From NCBI GenBank assembly GCA_043228905.1, contig JBHGNT010000012.1, positions 6,386,001-6,450,000 on the forward strand: a stretch of 64,000 bases of DNA, in the 5' to 3' direction. The notes below the pieces were generated by a model. The model was not told the origin of the DNA. It did no database searches and saw nothing but the letters and a program-made list of their open reading frames with translations. Of this stretch, positions 33,633 through 46,421 are shown in pieces. Source of the DNA: Azolla caroliniana. Lineage: Eukaryota; Polypodiophyta. Every line of letters starts with the position of its first letter. The first letter of the stretch is position 1. A program made the translations under genes and the position numbers.

Positions 33633-36600
33633 ATGGCTCCCGAGGATGAAGCTCCCCCTCTCGACCCCTTCTTGATGGAGGCTGTCAATTCTCGCAACAG
33701 GATCACAGGTAATCATGAATGCTTCCCCTCCCTCTGAGCTCCCCTGATTTCCCCCCCCCCCCCCCCCCCCTTTTTTTTCTTCTTTAGGTCAAACCCTAGA
33801 GTCCATTTCACATACACAACAACTCTTAGATTCTTGGGTTATAGTCAGCAGCAGGTTAAAAGAATCGTCAGATTCTAGGGTTAAGAGAGACTTTAAACCA
33901 TCAAATTCTAAGGTTACAACGTAACTATCAGAATCTAGAATCTAGGGTTAAGAGAGTTATAACTGTCACACTCTAGGTTTCAGACATAACTTCGAGACTC
34001 CGGGATTCAGACATAACTTTCAGACTCTTGGGCTCAGATATAACTGTCAGAATCCAGGTTACAGGGTTAGGATGTGCAACTGTATCTGAATCTAGACATA
34101 AGAAACACTGGCAGTCTCCAGATTCTAGAGTTTAGGTATACCCTCAGATTCTAGGGTTGAAACACACTTTCATGTTGGGCATACTGTGAGATTCTAGTGT
34201 TAAGTAAGACATTACCGTGGGATTTGAGGGGTAATGAAATGCTGTCAGATAGAAGGGTTAAGAAATACTTTACTTGTGTATGGATGCAACTGCATTTACT
34301 CAGTTGATAGTCCGTCTTTATTCCATAACTTTTGTGCTCTATTCTTTATTCCTTCCTGTTATATTAGTGTGATTCTTGAACATGAAAGCCATCTCTGGTA
34401 ATGACGGTGTATAATAAACTTCACCATGTGCCCTTGAGAGGAAAAAAAACAGAAAATGGAAAGCAAAGAGCGAAAAATGAACTGTTTTCTGTTATTTATG
34501 TTTTCCTAGCATGAAATCATCTTTTTCTTTCCAACATTTTGAGATGTTTCGCTTTGCAATCACAATTGTACGATAATGATCTATTCATGAATCTTGAAAA
34601 GTCCAGGAGTCTAAAACAAACCAAAAGCTAAGAAACTTTCATTTCAATCAGTTTGGCTATGATTTATTAATAAGTGTTTTTGTATTCGAAGTTTTTTGCT
34701 CTAAAACATTTCATGGTTGCGAGGTATTTGTAATATCAATCACAAAACTTAAAGATGGTTTCCAAACAATGTCAAATTTAAAGTAAAGTAAACTTGGACA
34801 TTTTTTGAACAATATTTGACATCAATTATCTAAGTAACTAGGGGCAAATAAGGTGACTGGTTTTTTTTTACTCTCAGATTTGTTGTTTTGTGATATAACT
34901 CTGAGATAATTATCTCCTCATGTAACCACCATATACAAATGTAAACATGTTAGATTATGGGAAAAAAGCTAGGGAAATCATTAACAAGGCAAACCCGTGA
35001 AAAACCTGTGTTCCGGATCTTTGATGATGATAAACGAAGTGAATCATTTTGGATTGGTGCTTTCTTGAAGCATTTGACATAATTTTCTTTCTGACACAAG
35101 TATGAGATCATTGGGTTCTCATCTTGTACATCTTTGGTAACAAGAAAAGGATTTCTTGGGGATAGCGAAGCATATCATGTGTCCTTGATGTTGAGATACA
35201 GAAGAGTATTATTGTTATGATGTGAGATGTTAAGGGTCGGGCATAGTTATAGAATACTTAACATTCAATACATGTATAATATGTATGCTAAGCATTCTAC
35301 CTTTTTTCTTTATATACTTAGAATACGTATTTTACAGATAAAATACATAACATACCTTAAATATGTAGAATACGTTTAAAATACATGAAATACTTCTTAA
35401 AATTTTAAGGTTTTCTCAACAAAATAAAATTTTAATTTCTTTAACTTTTTGGAAGTATTAAATACTTATTAATTACGTAGAATTCATGACATATTTTTAA
35501 ATGACAGTTTAAAACATAGAATACATGTAGAATACTTCAGTGAAACGTATTCTTAACACAAAATAGGCATTTGTTAACAATTATGGGCTCAAGTTAGTGG
35601 GAATGCTTACAGGCAAAGCCATCACAAGGTGTGAGACATGCTAGTATTTTTTGCCTATGTCCACTAGTATAAGTGCACATGATGATGAGGTTCCGAGGGG
35701 GATTAATGATGGGTAAGGGTTTAAGGTCTAGGGCATGGAATAGACTTCTGTGAAGTGGGGGACATGCCTTACTCACACACTAGGTGAGAGTCTTTTTCAA
35801 AGTGGTGGACAACCGTCACCCATGCTCTAGGTGAGTCATCTATGGAGAGGCCTTAGCCACCTCTAGCTAGCCATTGGTTGGATGAAGTAACCGTCCTGTG
35901 TCCAATAGATTTTAAGAATTATGCTCTCTTCGCCCTGTGTTTCTTTTGGCTGCATGTTGCATCCTCAATATTTCCTGCTGTGTTGTTTCATGAAACTTTT
36001 TCATATAATTCTTTGCAAATTGTGTCATAAGTCCAAGAGATCTTTACCTTCTTAGATAACACCCTTTTTGTTAGTTTCAAAGAAGTATGCTCTCTTTGCT
36101 CTGTGTTTTCTTTTGGCTACCTATTGCATCCTCGATATTTCCTGATGTGTTGTTTTCTGAAGCTTTTTCATATAATTGTTTGCAAATTGTGTCATAATTC
36201 GAAGAGATTGTTACCTTCGTATATAACATCATTTGTGCTAATTTCAAAGAATTATGTTCTCTTCGCTTTGTGTTTCTTTTGGCTACCTGTTGCACCCTTG
36301 ATACTTTCGTGCCATGTTGATTCCTGAAGCTTTTTCATATAATTTCTTGCAAATTGTGTCATAAGTGCAACATATTATAACCTTCTTATATAACTCCCTT
36401 TGTGGCCAGTATTGCGGCTTGAACGAGAAATTGAAAGGTTTGTGAGGAACCCTAATCAACAGGATCTCTTGCTGAAGCCCATGACTTCTTCGTATGAGCG
36501 CTTGGCTGCCCATCGGGTAGCACAACACTATGGTCTTCAATCCATGGTTGTAAATTCTCTCCCACCAAGCACTTCAAGGATTCTCCTTGTGAAGACATCA

Positions 36601-37842
36601 TCAGAATGCAAGCTTCCTAGCGTCAGATTGATGGATATCCCATTGGAGAATGCATCCCCGGAGAAGTCTGGACTGGGAGAGAAGTTTGCTATCAAGAAGA
36701 GGGAAAGCAGTGCAACTGATGCCAATAGTCTTCGGAATTCTGGTGATCAAGGAAGGTCCCAAATGAAAAGCATGGAAGAAAGAGAAGAAGAATATGATAA
36801 AGCTAGAGCTAGGATCTTTAGCCCTAATAGAGACAGGTCAAATCTGATGGACGAGAGTAATAGAATATTGGATGCAATTTCTCCAAAGAGGGCAGAAGAG
36901 AATCTTGCAGAATATTCTTCAGATGCACGAGCCTTCAATGTAAGATCTGGGGAGGAGAGGAGCCCATTGATCAATTCGAGCAGGGTAGCAATATTCCGTG
37001 ATAGAGAGAAAGACATGAAGGATCCTGACTATGACCGCAACTACAAAAGGTACGTGGAATGCTTGAAAAGCAATCAAACAATGTAGCTATTTTTCTTTAC
37101 AGATGTTGATATGGTCATTACGCGTAATTGCACGTTTGATTAACCTGAAGTCTATGTCCATATAATATACGAAGACAAATGGTCATCCGCTAAGATAATT
37201 GCTTTCCTCTTACCTGATTGACTCTATTACATATATGATTGTGAGTCATAATTTCACCATTTATTAATGGAGTTTAAAGGAAGCCAAAGATAGGCCATTG
37301 GATATAATCTGGACATAGAGACGTAGGGACTCCATTTATTTACTTTAGAAACATGTATGATTGTAATAGATGTCGCCTCACAAACTCTTTTATGTGTAAA
37401 GGTATTCACAACCACTTTGGATGCAAACTGGCATTCCTGGAACGATGCAAACTATGCATACTATAGTAGGAAATCATAGCGAGGATTATATGCGAGTAAA
37501 TGGATCATGGGTACCTCATACACAATTCCAAGGTCCATGGATGGGACAAAACAACCAAAACATATTCCATGGGAGCTTTATCCAAAACCAGTTAGATGTG
37601 TATTTACAAAGGCCAAATTTTACTGGCAATCGTGCACAATATGGTCACATGAATGACGCCTTCCAGTATTCTTTCCAGGTTTGAAAACTCTATATGTTTT
37701 AACCGACTGTCTTTTGTGGTACCCTTTGTGTTTCAAAACTTTTTTATATTTAAGTATGAGATCTAAGCGTGCTTTTTTGTTGCTATTTATATAGCCTCCT
37801 GGCTTGCAGCAAATGCCAAGGATGAGTGCAATGGGGCGATAA
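33633..37842 (+). CDS. R3H and SUZ domain single-stranded nucleic-acid-binding protein, four exons
   Basis: Probable cytoplasmic or nuclear RNA-binding protein of the plant R3H-SUZ family (similar to Arabidopsis At2g40960/At3g56680 as I recall). Exons: 33633-33708, 36410-37049, 37402-37678, 37795-37842, all GT-AG with matching phases, 346 residues. The R3H domain spans about residues 26-75 with R56-x3-H60. A SUZ core (E-E-R-E-E-E-Y-D-K-A-R-A-R-I-F) lies at about 148-162. D-P-D-Y-D-R-N-Y-K-R-Y, typical of the family, spans the exon 2-3 junction. The C-terminus is Q/N/M-rich. If the exon-2 donor (AAAAG|GTACGT) is not used, translation ends at 37086. The promoter lies among satellites; intron 1 (2.7 kb) carries several repeats. 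The exact RNA target is unknown. Confidence 0.88.
33751..33770. repeat. C20 homopolymer in intron 1 of the R3H gene
   Basis: Twenty consecutive C followed by T8, 43 bases inside the intron. Length may be a sequencing artefact. Confidence 0.8.
33810..34260. repeat. Degenerate repeat of a CAGATTCTAGGGTTA-like motif in intron 1
   Basis: The motif recurs about every 30-45 bp with much variation. Some copies contain TCTAGGGTT, the reverse of the plant telo-box. Confidence 0.6.
35921..36409. repeat. Three tandem ~165-bp units ending at the R3H exon-2 acceptor
   Basis: Copies begin near 35921, 36086 and 36254 (ATGCTCTCTT-like) and each contains CTTTTTCATATAATT and TGCAAATTGTGTCATAA. The third copy ends exactly at the splice acceptor TTTGTGGCCAG before 36410. 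The corresponding site in copy one still reads TTTTTGTTAG, a possible cryptic acceptor; copy two has lost the AG. Confidence 0.88.
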
Positions 37843-40800
37843 CTATGTTCTTTTTTATCGAGTGAAACTTGCCAGTCTCGATGCAGGTGAGTTCTGCAAA
37901 GAGCACATTTCTGCTCTGTACCATTGTTAGAAGAAAACAAAGAGTTGGCAAGAGTGTTGCTTGACCCTCCCTACCATTTATTATTTAATGGCTGAAGTTT
38001 TGACATGGAACTGATTCTCGACTACTAACAATGTATGGGATTTTAAATTGAGTCGCTGAATTCTTTTGTTGGACACTCTTACATTTCCACCGTCTTTTTT
38101 AACCTTTAGAAATGCAGTTTCCTTATTTTTATGGGGCTATACCCTTTCAGAAAAGTTATAATGGCTCTATTACTAAGTATAACAGAACCAATCTAAACCT
38201 ATGATGCATTCATGTTAAAGTTAGCATGTTGAGTCCACAACAAGATTTAAAGTCGTAATTAGAAACACAAGGAGGAAATTAACCAAGACAGTTTTATTGA
38301 TAGGATGTGTATGCCCTAACGAGTACCCTCACACGCTTAAAGAGTATCCATATACCTTTGATGAGTTACTTATGAATGTGCTTTTAGTTGAGACTCAAGC
38401 TTTTCTCTTCCGTTTTATGTGGGGTTAGCAGCATGCTATACGTACCCTACCACTTTGGATGAGCATGGCAACTTAGTGTGTTGTACCTATTATATCACAT
38501 CAGATGAGTGTGGCAACTTACATGATGTATGAAGGCAATGCTTTCAGATTAGGCTTTAACATATGGAATGTCGTATATACGCGCACATGTAGAGATACAC
38601 ATTTTAATGCACGTAAATATACATGTGGACAATCCTGTTGGAGGATGTACAAAAAATGAGTGAATGATACAAAAGATCTTGTCGGTAAATTGTTCATGAC
38701 ATTCCTGACATGGTGAGAAATGTTGCTTTAACTAGATTTGAGGATTTAAAAACATTTTATTTGTGTGAAGGGTAACAAGAATATGTGTCTTATTAGGAGT
38801 TCATGCTAGCAAACTCTTCTGTTCTCATGTATTGCAATGGGGCATCATGATTCTGGATACACACATTCACATAACCATCATCAACACTCACTCACACTAT
38901 GTGATTAATAAGAAATGGGAAATGAACAGATGATTAAGTAATTGAACTTTAGCAATGGAATGGAGAGATACAAAGGGGAGAGTAGAACATGGTTTTCTTT
39001 TCTCTGATGACCAAGGTTGCGTTGTGGATTGTGATTAAGTGCTCTATATAATAACTAAAGAACCAACTCCCTCTCAAACCCCTTAATGAACGTTTTTATA
39101 GGAGGGAGAGGTTGCAATTGCTCATAAAACCACTTATTTTCTCACTCACATGGCCCTGAACCTTCCACTCAAATCACAGCTTGCTTTTAGTAATTGATAT
39201 GTATCTCAAAACTAAATCTCAAATTTCGAAAATGCTCTTTTTAATGTCACATTCTTTGACCATACTCAAATTACCTATTAGTTTTTGTGATTTACAATAT
39301 GTCCTATTTATTTTGAACTACATGTCCTTCCATTAGACAACCAACATGGTGCATTACTCACCTTAGGTGACACCAATAGGTTTTTGTGAGATACTATGAA
39401 TAAACAAGCTTATTAGCTTGGGGAATCGCTAATTATTTTGAGAACTATAGATTCTCATGATTACAACTTCATAAAAATTCTAAAACGCAAGCTTTTTAGG
39501 TTGCTTTTATGATTGAATCACTAACATTGAAAACTAGTTGTACATCATATCATCCAATGTCTTAATGATTCCAACCTTGATCAAATGAATAGTCTCAGTT
39601 GAAAATGTTGCACAAATACTTCCATTTATGATAAAGATGGAATTGGGTTGTTTGAGTTGCTTATCTCTAGTTTCTGATCTTTATAAAGCCAAAACATTAC
39701 CAACTCTAATTAGGAGGAAGACAATAAGGAAGGTAAATCTTAAAGTAAATTATAGTCCAAGTAAACAATGTAATTCTTAAGCTAAAATATAGTTGTGAAG
39801 GAAACAATATAATTCTTAAGGTAAACTATAAGTCAAAGTAAACCAGGCAATTCTTAAGGTAAAGTATGAGATAGAGCAATCAAATTAAACCATGAGTCAA
39901 AATGAGCAAGGTAACTCTTACATCACTTGGAAAATGAAATATGATCACTCTTTTTAGTCAAAGTAGCCATGGTAGTTTTTCAATGTAAACTATGAGTAAA
40001 AGTGAGGAAGGTACTTTGACATCTCTTGGAAACATCAAACATTTTCCCACCAACTTCTTGAACATGTTTGATGTTTCCATTACCCCTCATGCCCTAGTCA
40101 ATGGATAAGGAATTCTAGTTCCAACCAATAGTTCAATGCACAATTTGTCTCAATGTCAGCCATTCCTCAATTGATTGCAAACTCTTGCAATATTGATATG
40201 CCACATGAGGAACTAGACAATCAAGTGATGTTAGTACAATCTCCTAGCCACATACATACGCCACCTATGTTGATTCTTGACAATTGAATGGATATGTATT
40301 CAATTGCTAGCAAGCTCACTCAAGTAGCAAGGTAGGCAAACACTAAGTATAAGAAAACCTATTGGAAAGTTAGGCTAGTAGTAGTATTAGTCCTTGAGGA
40401 TACTCGGGATCAATTCAAAAGTTGAAAAGTGGAACCAATTCTTGGAAACTCAATGGATATGCATTCAATTGCTAACAAGCTCACTCAAGTAGCAAGGTAG
40501 GCAAACACTAAGTATAAGAAAACCAATTGGAAAGTTAGGCTAGTAGTAGTATTATCCTTGAGGATACTTGGACCAGTTCAAAAGTCGAAAAGTGGAACCA
40601 ATTCTTGGAAACTCTTAGCGTATATATAATGGGCTTATAATTATAGGATGCCCATGAGATGATGCCATCCGTATCCATTTAAGGATGTGAACATGGTGGA
40701 GGTGCCCATCTCAATAAATAGTTGGTGATCAAGATATGGTTTCCTTAATCATGTACACATAAGGAGAGGGAGACTGATGTATATAGAATCTCTTCGTAGA

Positions 40801-41101
40801 TTTCTACATTAAGAAATAAAAATACAAGATGGATAAATTTGAAGCTTATTATGCACCAAGACCAATTAACTTTGCTTAGAGATAAAGATTTACATGGAGG
40901 GTAAAGTAAATAAAGTCAATGTGTGGTTCATGTTTAAATGGCAATGTATCTCCATTGAAGGTAAATATTAACACTTTCCATTTCCATGGTTAATCATTAG
41001 TCTATCTAGTGAATGGGTCCAATCCTATAGATCACAAACAATCTACGGATGTTAAAAAGACATCCTTAGAAGTTGATTTCTGTTGCTAGTAGATACATTA
41101 A

Positions 41102-41103
<2 letters not shown>
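37843..41103. other. R3H 3' UTR and intergenic region
   Basis: The first few hundred bases are probably R3H 3' UTR. Beyond that nothing coding is seen. A possible LTR-like fragment (TATA on the minus strand near 39095) lies around 38940-39130. Degenerate ~45-bp units with AATTCTTAAGGTAAA lie at 39740-39920. A duplication lies at 40287-40616. Confidence 0.55.
40287..40616. repeat. 165-bp tandem duplication
   Basis: Two copies, from 40287 and 40452, sharing AATGGATATG, CAAGCTCACTCAAGTAGCAA and GGAACCAATTCTTGGAAACT with few differences. Confidence 0.9.

Positions 41104-41184
<81 letters not shown>
41104..41184. repeat. Compound (GT)n(CT)n(CA)n microsatellite
   Basis: GT units at 41104-41140, CT units to 41162, CA units to 41184. 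The GT and CA arms are complementary and could form a hairpin with a CT loop. Confidence 0.95.
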
Positions 41185-41194
41185 ATGAAAAGCC

Positions 41195-41550
41195 AAAAGG
41201 AATGTGTGGAAAACACTACAATGGTACCACAATTGAGTGGTGTCACCACTACAAGGTAAATGGACGTGCTAAATCGCCAATAGGCAAGACAATCCCTCCA
41301 TTGAGGAAAGAACTTAGACTTGGTCCAATAAACAAAGTTTCTACATCAATAATCCCTTCAACTTTTGTAGATATGCTTTAACTCCATGCCTACCATCAAA
41401 TACCAATGCATTGTGATCTTACTCCCAATTATGATGCAATCCCCAATATAGGATGGGACACAATTTCCATCCCTAATCTCTCTCTCTCTCTCTCTCTCTC
41501 AAGAAATACCTCTCAAAAATAAGAAAATGATCTCCATCTCTACCACCAAT
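41195..41550 (-). mobile_element. LINE copy 3, 3' fragment
   Basis: Reverse complement of the last ~350 bp of the LINE family seen at 4400-4779, including the GGCAAGAC, CCTCCATTGAGGAAAGAA and TTTGTAGATATGCTTT blocks on the plus strand. A (CT)n run at 41480-41501 has grown inside it, since the LINE-matching ATGATCTCCATCTCT follows it. Its 3' end touches the compound microsatellite. Confidence 0.8.
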
Positions 41551-42827
41551 GTTTTATTTATGGAGCTAGAAACAGCTTGAAAATATCCAACAACGCTTTT
41601 TCATGTAGTTTCTTCAAGTCAAGCTACAAAAGCATATGTGCTCCTACTTTTTCATGTTCTTTTATGGGGTTGTTGAGGACAAATTCCTCTATGAATCGGG
41701 CTTTTATGCACAATTTTGTGTTATATAGCTTAGGAATGATTTGGGGACTCACGTTTCATATGGTATGCCACAATTGTTGAACCAATTTAGAAAACCATCA
41801 TCTTTGAACAAGGAAACTAGACTTACCAATACATATGCTAGAGACTATCTCGTTGTTCACCATTCACACCAATACTTCTATAGGACTTACACTCTTTTTC
41901 TGCGAGACGAAGTGTTGAATCATTGGTGAGGAGGCTAGTTGATTGCATATTTTTCCTCGAACAAGTTTAGGAGTCTGAGCATCACACTTTGATTGATATA
42001 TGCTACCTTCGATCACATTCAAGTTTGCTTTTTACACTGTCTCAATCTATTTTAGTGCTTAACGAACATTACTCTCACAATGACAACGTGCGCTCTCGAC
42101 TGCAACGAAGATGAATAAAATTCTTGAACATTGATAGCCACTACTCCATTCCACATGTACTATGCAAAAATATATCACTTTTGGTCCCGTAGGCCATCAT
42201 TGATCTCCAAGGATGATAAAAACTCTGTAAATGTGGTTGCCACTAGGCCCACACAGCATAATAACTCACAAAACCACGATATTAGGGCTTCGTTGAGTTC
42301 ATCATTGATATCCTTAATAGCTAAAACCATTGCATCATATTAGTGGACAACACATGGTTCTTACTTAAATAAGGTGAATCAATGCTGATATGATGCAACA
42401 CATGTTCTTACTAAAATAAGGAGAATCAAAGCTTCGCATTACTTCTTCAGAATTAGTTAGAGAGACAAGCAAAGGTAAAAAATTTATAAAAGATTATCAT
42501 TAGAGAATAGAAATGAATATATCAAAATCATTATATGATTGAGGAGATAGAGAAAAGTCATGGATATTCATACAGGAATAAACAAGAAAAACAGAAAATC
42601 CTATCATTTGCAGAGGAAAACAATCACATCTAATGGCACTGGGACAAAGAACAGAATCGATAAGGTATCTAGCCCACTTGACTCATTTACATAATAAATA
42701 ATTAATCAACAATATCACGTTCACTTCTATACCAAAAATCACTTGAATTCCACAAACATTCACAACTATCTTTCTTGATAATGAGCTAATTACCTTGGAC
42801 TTTTCAGATGTTGAGATGTTAGATTGT
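41551..42827. other. Intergenic region downstream of MED11
   Basis: No gene recognised. The block 42063-42210 is related to 47925-48062 (see repeat entry). The right end is the probable 3' UTR of MED11. Confidence 0.5.
42063..42210. repeat. Dispersed repeat, copy A
   Basis: Shares with 47925-48062 an ordered set of blocks: ACTC...CACAATG, a CACATGTA...ATG...AAAA core and TTTTGGTC(C/T)C(G/A)TAGG. Diverged; family unknown, no coding potential. Confidence 0.6.
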
Positions 42828-45036
42828 TCATTGAAGACTTTTTAGCATGCATTCTATCTGATTAGTCACACACTCCAGTTTCTTTGTACTTATCTCAGCC
42901 GATGTTCGTGCAATGTAATCACAGTTCTCATAAGCACGATAATCACACATTCCTTTAATCTCTTCCCTCAATGTCACCTGAATGTCCTATGGAAGCAATC
43001 CGATATATTATTATTGCATACTAAATTCACATTGTTAAAAATTGTATGAAATGAACATGTAAACCTCCATAAGACCCAAATACTGAGAGAAGCAGAACTA
43101 ATTGATTATGTGAATAATAAAAACTGTGTTAATTAACAAAACCATAATGTGCATAACACACAATGTAATGCATTACCTCTCTATGAATTATGAATAACAT
43201 ATCAGACAGAGTAGTGGAATGTGTAAGTCAGTGATGAATGTATTTATAATGACAAATATGCAGACATAATTCTGTTTTATATAAGTAAAGGTAACTTGAT
43301 AGACTTAACCATGAACAAGATTGGCAATAAGAGAAATATCTACTTATGATATATACACTATGTCTTAAAGGTGCGTATATGATTGTGCATGTAAGCATAT
43401 TAGAAATGTAAAGGGTACATCATATGTCTTCAGCTCGGCCCCTATCAAGATGGATCATATATCTATAGAGAAGACCAAGATCCAAAACTATAGAGAAGAC
43501 CAAGATCCAAAACCAGTATTCAAGTTTTAACTCATTGATGTAAAAGCTATAAATATACAAAATCCGGGCATAAACGATGCATTATTTAGTATTTCTGGGA
43601 AACTTTCTTACCTACTGTCCTCCTTAGTAAACATTTATAAAACTATCCTTCTGAACCCTAATTCTAGATCAATGAAAATGCTGATGGAAATTCTATTAAG
43701 GACCAGTGCATGCTTGCATTACATCAAGTATTGTCATTTTATATTTTTCCATGATGTAAAGTTGAAAATAAAAACGTTTATTTATAATCCCTACCTCAAG
43801 TGCCTATGTAGATGATCAAATAAGCATGCATGTCTAATACTCCAATTGTATCATTTGCCAAATTCTGAGGATAGTACCAAGACAAATTAATGAAACCTAC
43901 AAACCAACAAGAGGGTGTATACTAACTATCATACAAAGTTGGCAACAACAAAATCAAAGAAAAGATGAGAATGATCCAGTTCTGTGAAGAAGGCCTGCCT
44001 CCTTTTGTCTGCAACCATTCAAGAGCTCATGGAGGCATCCACTGACTTCCTAGGGTCTCAATCAATTTATTCCATATGGTGGCTAAGGTATCTAATGTAG
44101 ATTGTATCTTACTGCCAAGTAGCTGGGAGCATAGGTTCTTACAAATATTCCATAATGCAATTCTTGAGATTGTAGTAAAGATAATATCTTGATGATGGTT
44201 CTCAGCCTTTCCACAAGGCAACAGTGAGCATAAATACAATGCATGGGAACACGTCTTTGAATGTTGAATGAACACCTATCATATGTCTCAACGAAAGGCC
44301 TGCTCACCATGAAAGAAAATATATATGCAGACCAGTGATTCTAGCACAAGGTCATTATATCTAGTCCATGTGGAATCATGCCCAGCTACAGCTGCCAAGT
44401 GTGCCTATTGCTATAACCCTCCGTGTATGGTCTGCTATTGAAAGTGACCATCATAAACTGACAATACACAAAACCATTGTTGTCCCTACCACAATAGTGA
44501 GGATTTTACAGCAAGGTAAATCTTCCAAGGTAAGATATAAAGGCAGCTCCTCTAAAGACATGGTGCTCACAAAACTCAATTGTGAATATTGTCAAACCAA
44601 TTTTCAGCCTACATAACTCTTGTGATGCTCATTTGGAGCACATCGAACCAGAAAAAAGGGAGACTGGCTGTTTGTTTAATATGCATACAGAAGAACAAAT
44701 GGGAATTGATTGGTTTGAAAAACAGCGGAAATGACGGTACCTTGACAGACTGCATGAACTCCTGGCACTGTGTGACTACAAGATCTGATCGTGGACCAGC
44801 TCCACTTGCCAGCTCATCCATCAGCCTTCCAGCCAGCTCCAACGCAAGCACGATCTTCTGAAATGACAGAGCATGGAAATAAGATAATAGAAGAAACAGA
44901 ATGAAATGAGAAAGAAGAAGAAGATGTGACATTCTTACTATGGCGAAAGCATAAGAAAACTTGCCTTCTCAGCATGGCACAGACGCTGCAGAGATGTGGA
45001 TTGAGATGCTGCTGTCGTATTGATTGTGCTTGACAT
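42828..45036 (-). CDS. MED11: Mediator of RNA polymerase II transcription subunit 11, three exons
   Basis: Head-module subunit of the Mediator complex, needed for Pol II preinitiation-complex function in the nucleus. Exons, minus strand: 45036-44965, 44857-44741, 42986-42828 (72, 117 and 159 bp, all whole codons), giving 115 residues, the usual plant MED11 length. Diagnostic stretches are S-L-Q-R-L, L-E-L-A-G-R-L-M-D-E-L-A-S, C-Q-E-F-M-Q-S-V-K and D-I-Q-V-T-L-R-E-E-I-K, then C-D-Y-I-A-R and K-K-L-E. Intron 1 (107 bp) has a GC donor, AAG|GCAAGT; intron 2 is 1754 bp with GTACCG donor and CATAG acceptor. All three exons are short, so no long open frame shows the gene. A TATATATAG box lies about 35 bp upstream of the ATG, implying a very short leader. 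Confidence 0.88.
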
Positions 45037-46049
45037 GGATTCTGCAAACCTTACCCTGTCCAACTAACTATATATATACATATATTCTCTCTCTCTCTTT
45101 CTCTCTCGCTCTCTCTCTCTCTCTCTCAACAATTTCTCCAAACACAAGGAAAAGCACATGCCTGTGCTAAATTTTGGGGAAATCTAAATGGAAAGTGTGT
45201 TTGAGAGTTATAGTGACTTAACTATGGACTTATCTATGCATTGTACGAATTAATATGAGCTATCAATTGCCAAAAAGATGATATGATATGGTTCTCCTTG
45301 ACATATGTCTCCCTTCTTTATTATTGAAGATATATGCATAGAGTTTACGAAATGTTTGGGATAAAAGCCCCAAACATTCTCCTATTTTAGTATATTTTGA
45401 CCCTTCAAGAGCTTTCTAGACATACTTCTACTACATCTTTGGCCCCAATTTGAGGGGTTATAGGCATTTATAGAAAAAGGGAGTAGTCTCTCGAAAGGCA
45501 AGCAATCTTCAATGTATAAAGGCTGAAATGGATGGGAAAGGAAGCACATGCATGGATAAGTGATATGTTTAATCATGCATTGCAACATGGTAGGCCTACA
45601 AATGAACTACAAATTGGATCAAACCTTTGCATAAAGGTGGAGATGTAAATAATGTAAACGAACCATCATGGTTGGTTCGCGAAAGGTAAAACTATTTGGA
45701 TGTACAATGGAGTCAAATGTACATGCATGGGCTGAAAACAATGGTACAAGAGCTAACAGAAAAGCTAGCTTTCAAAAACACAATAACATCATTAATCACC
45801 TTGTCACCCTTCAAGTATTAAAAGAAGAATGACACTTAAGAGGTGAGGGTTCATAATTTTGCTTCATGAACTTCAAGAAAACTTTTGATATAGTACTTAG
45901 TGAGCATCTTTGAAGGCGAATGGAAGAACTCAAGGTTCCAAGAGAATATATGCTTACCATTTCCCGAATAGATGAGAAGGTTATATGTTGTGTGCATATG
46001 GGCAATGAAATTAGGCCTAGTTTAACATCATTTTCATTATAGAACATGT
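45037..46049. other. MED11 promoter side and intergenic DNA
   Basis: A TATATATA tract at 45066-45080 and a (CT)n tract at 45086-45127 (GA on the MED11 sense strand) flank the start. Nothing else recognised. Confidence 0.6.
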
Positions 46050-46323
46050 TTTTTTATATAGAACAGTTTTGTTATTTTCTTAGAACTATTTACCTTAAAC
46101 TCTATTTTTATCTTATTTTTATTTTTACTTTCGATGAATGGGTAAATATCCCATTTTTTTGTAAACCATTTGTCTCATGGGCCAATTTTGGCCTTAGAAG
46201 ACGTTAATATATCTTTCTTTCTCTCTCTCCCCTACTGTGTGTTTTCCTAACTGTTTGTTCTCTGTTGTCCAGCTGAGCCTGTTGTGTTCGCACGTAACGC
46301 TTCCGCACACGTATCATTTTACA

Positions 46324-46334
46324 TGGTATCAGAG
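46324..46334 (+). other. Copia primer binding site
   Basis: TGGTATCAGAG, complementary to the 3' end of initiator tRNA-Met, immediately follows the LTR end. Confidence 0.8.
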
Positions 46335-46421
46335 TGCGAGGGTTAGAAGAATCCTCTACAGCCGACACGCAAACAAGCATAGAGACAAACTCTAGTCTTC
46401 TAGAGAAGAAAAGACAGAAAC

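Noticed and set aside
36537-37016. Antisense open frames over the R3H exon 2
   Set aside because: They are mirrors of the R3H coding frame and match no family.
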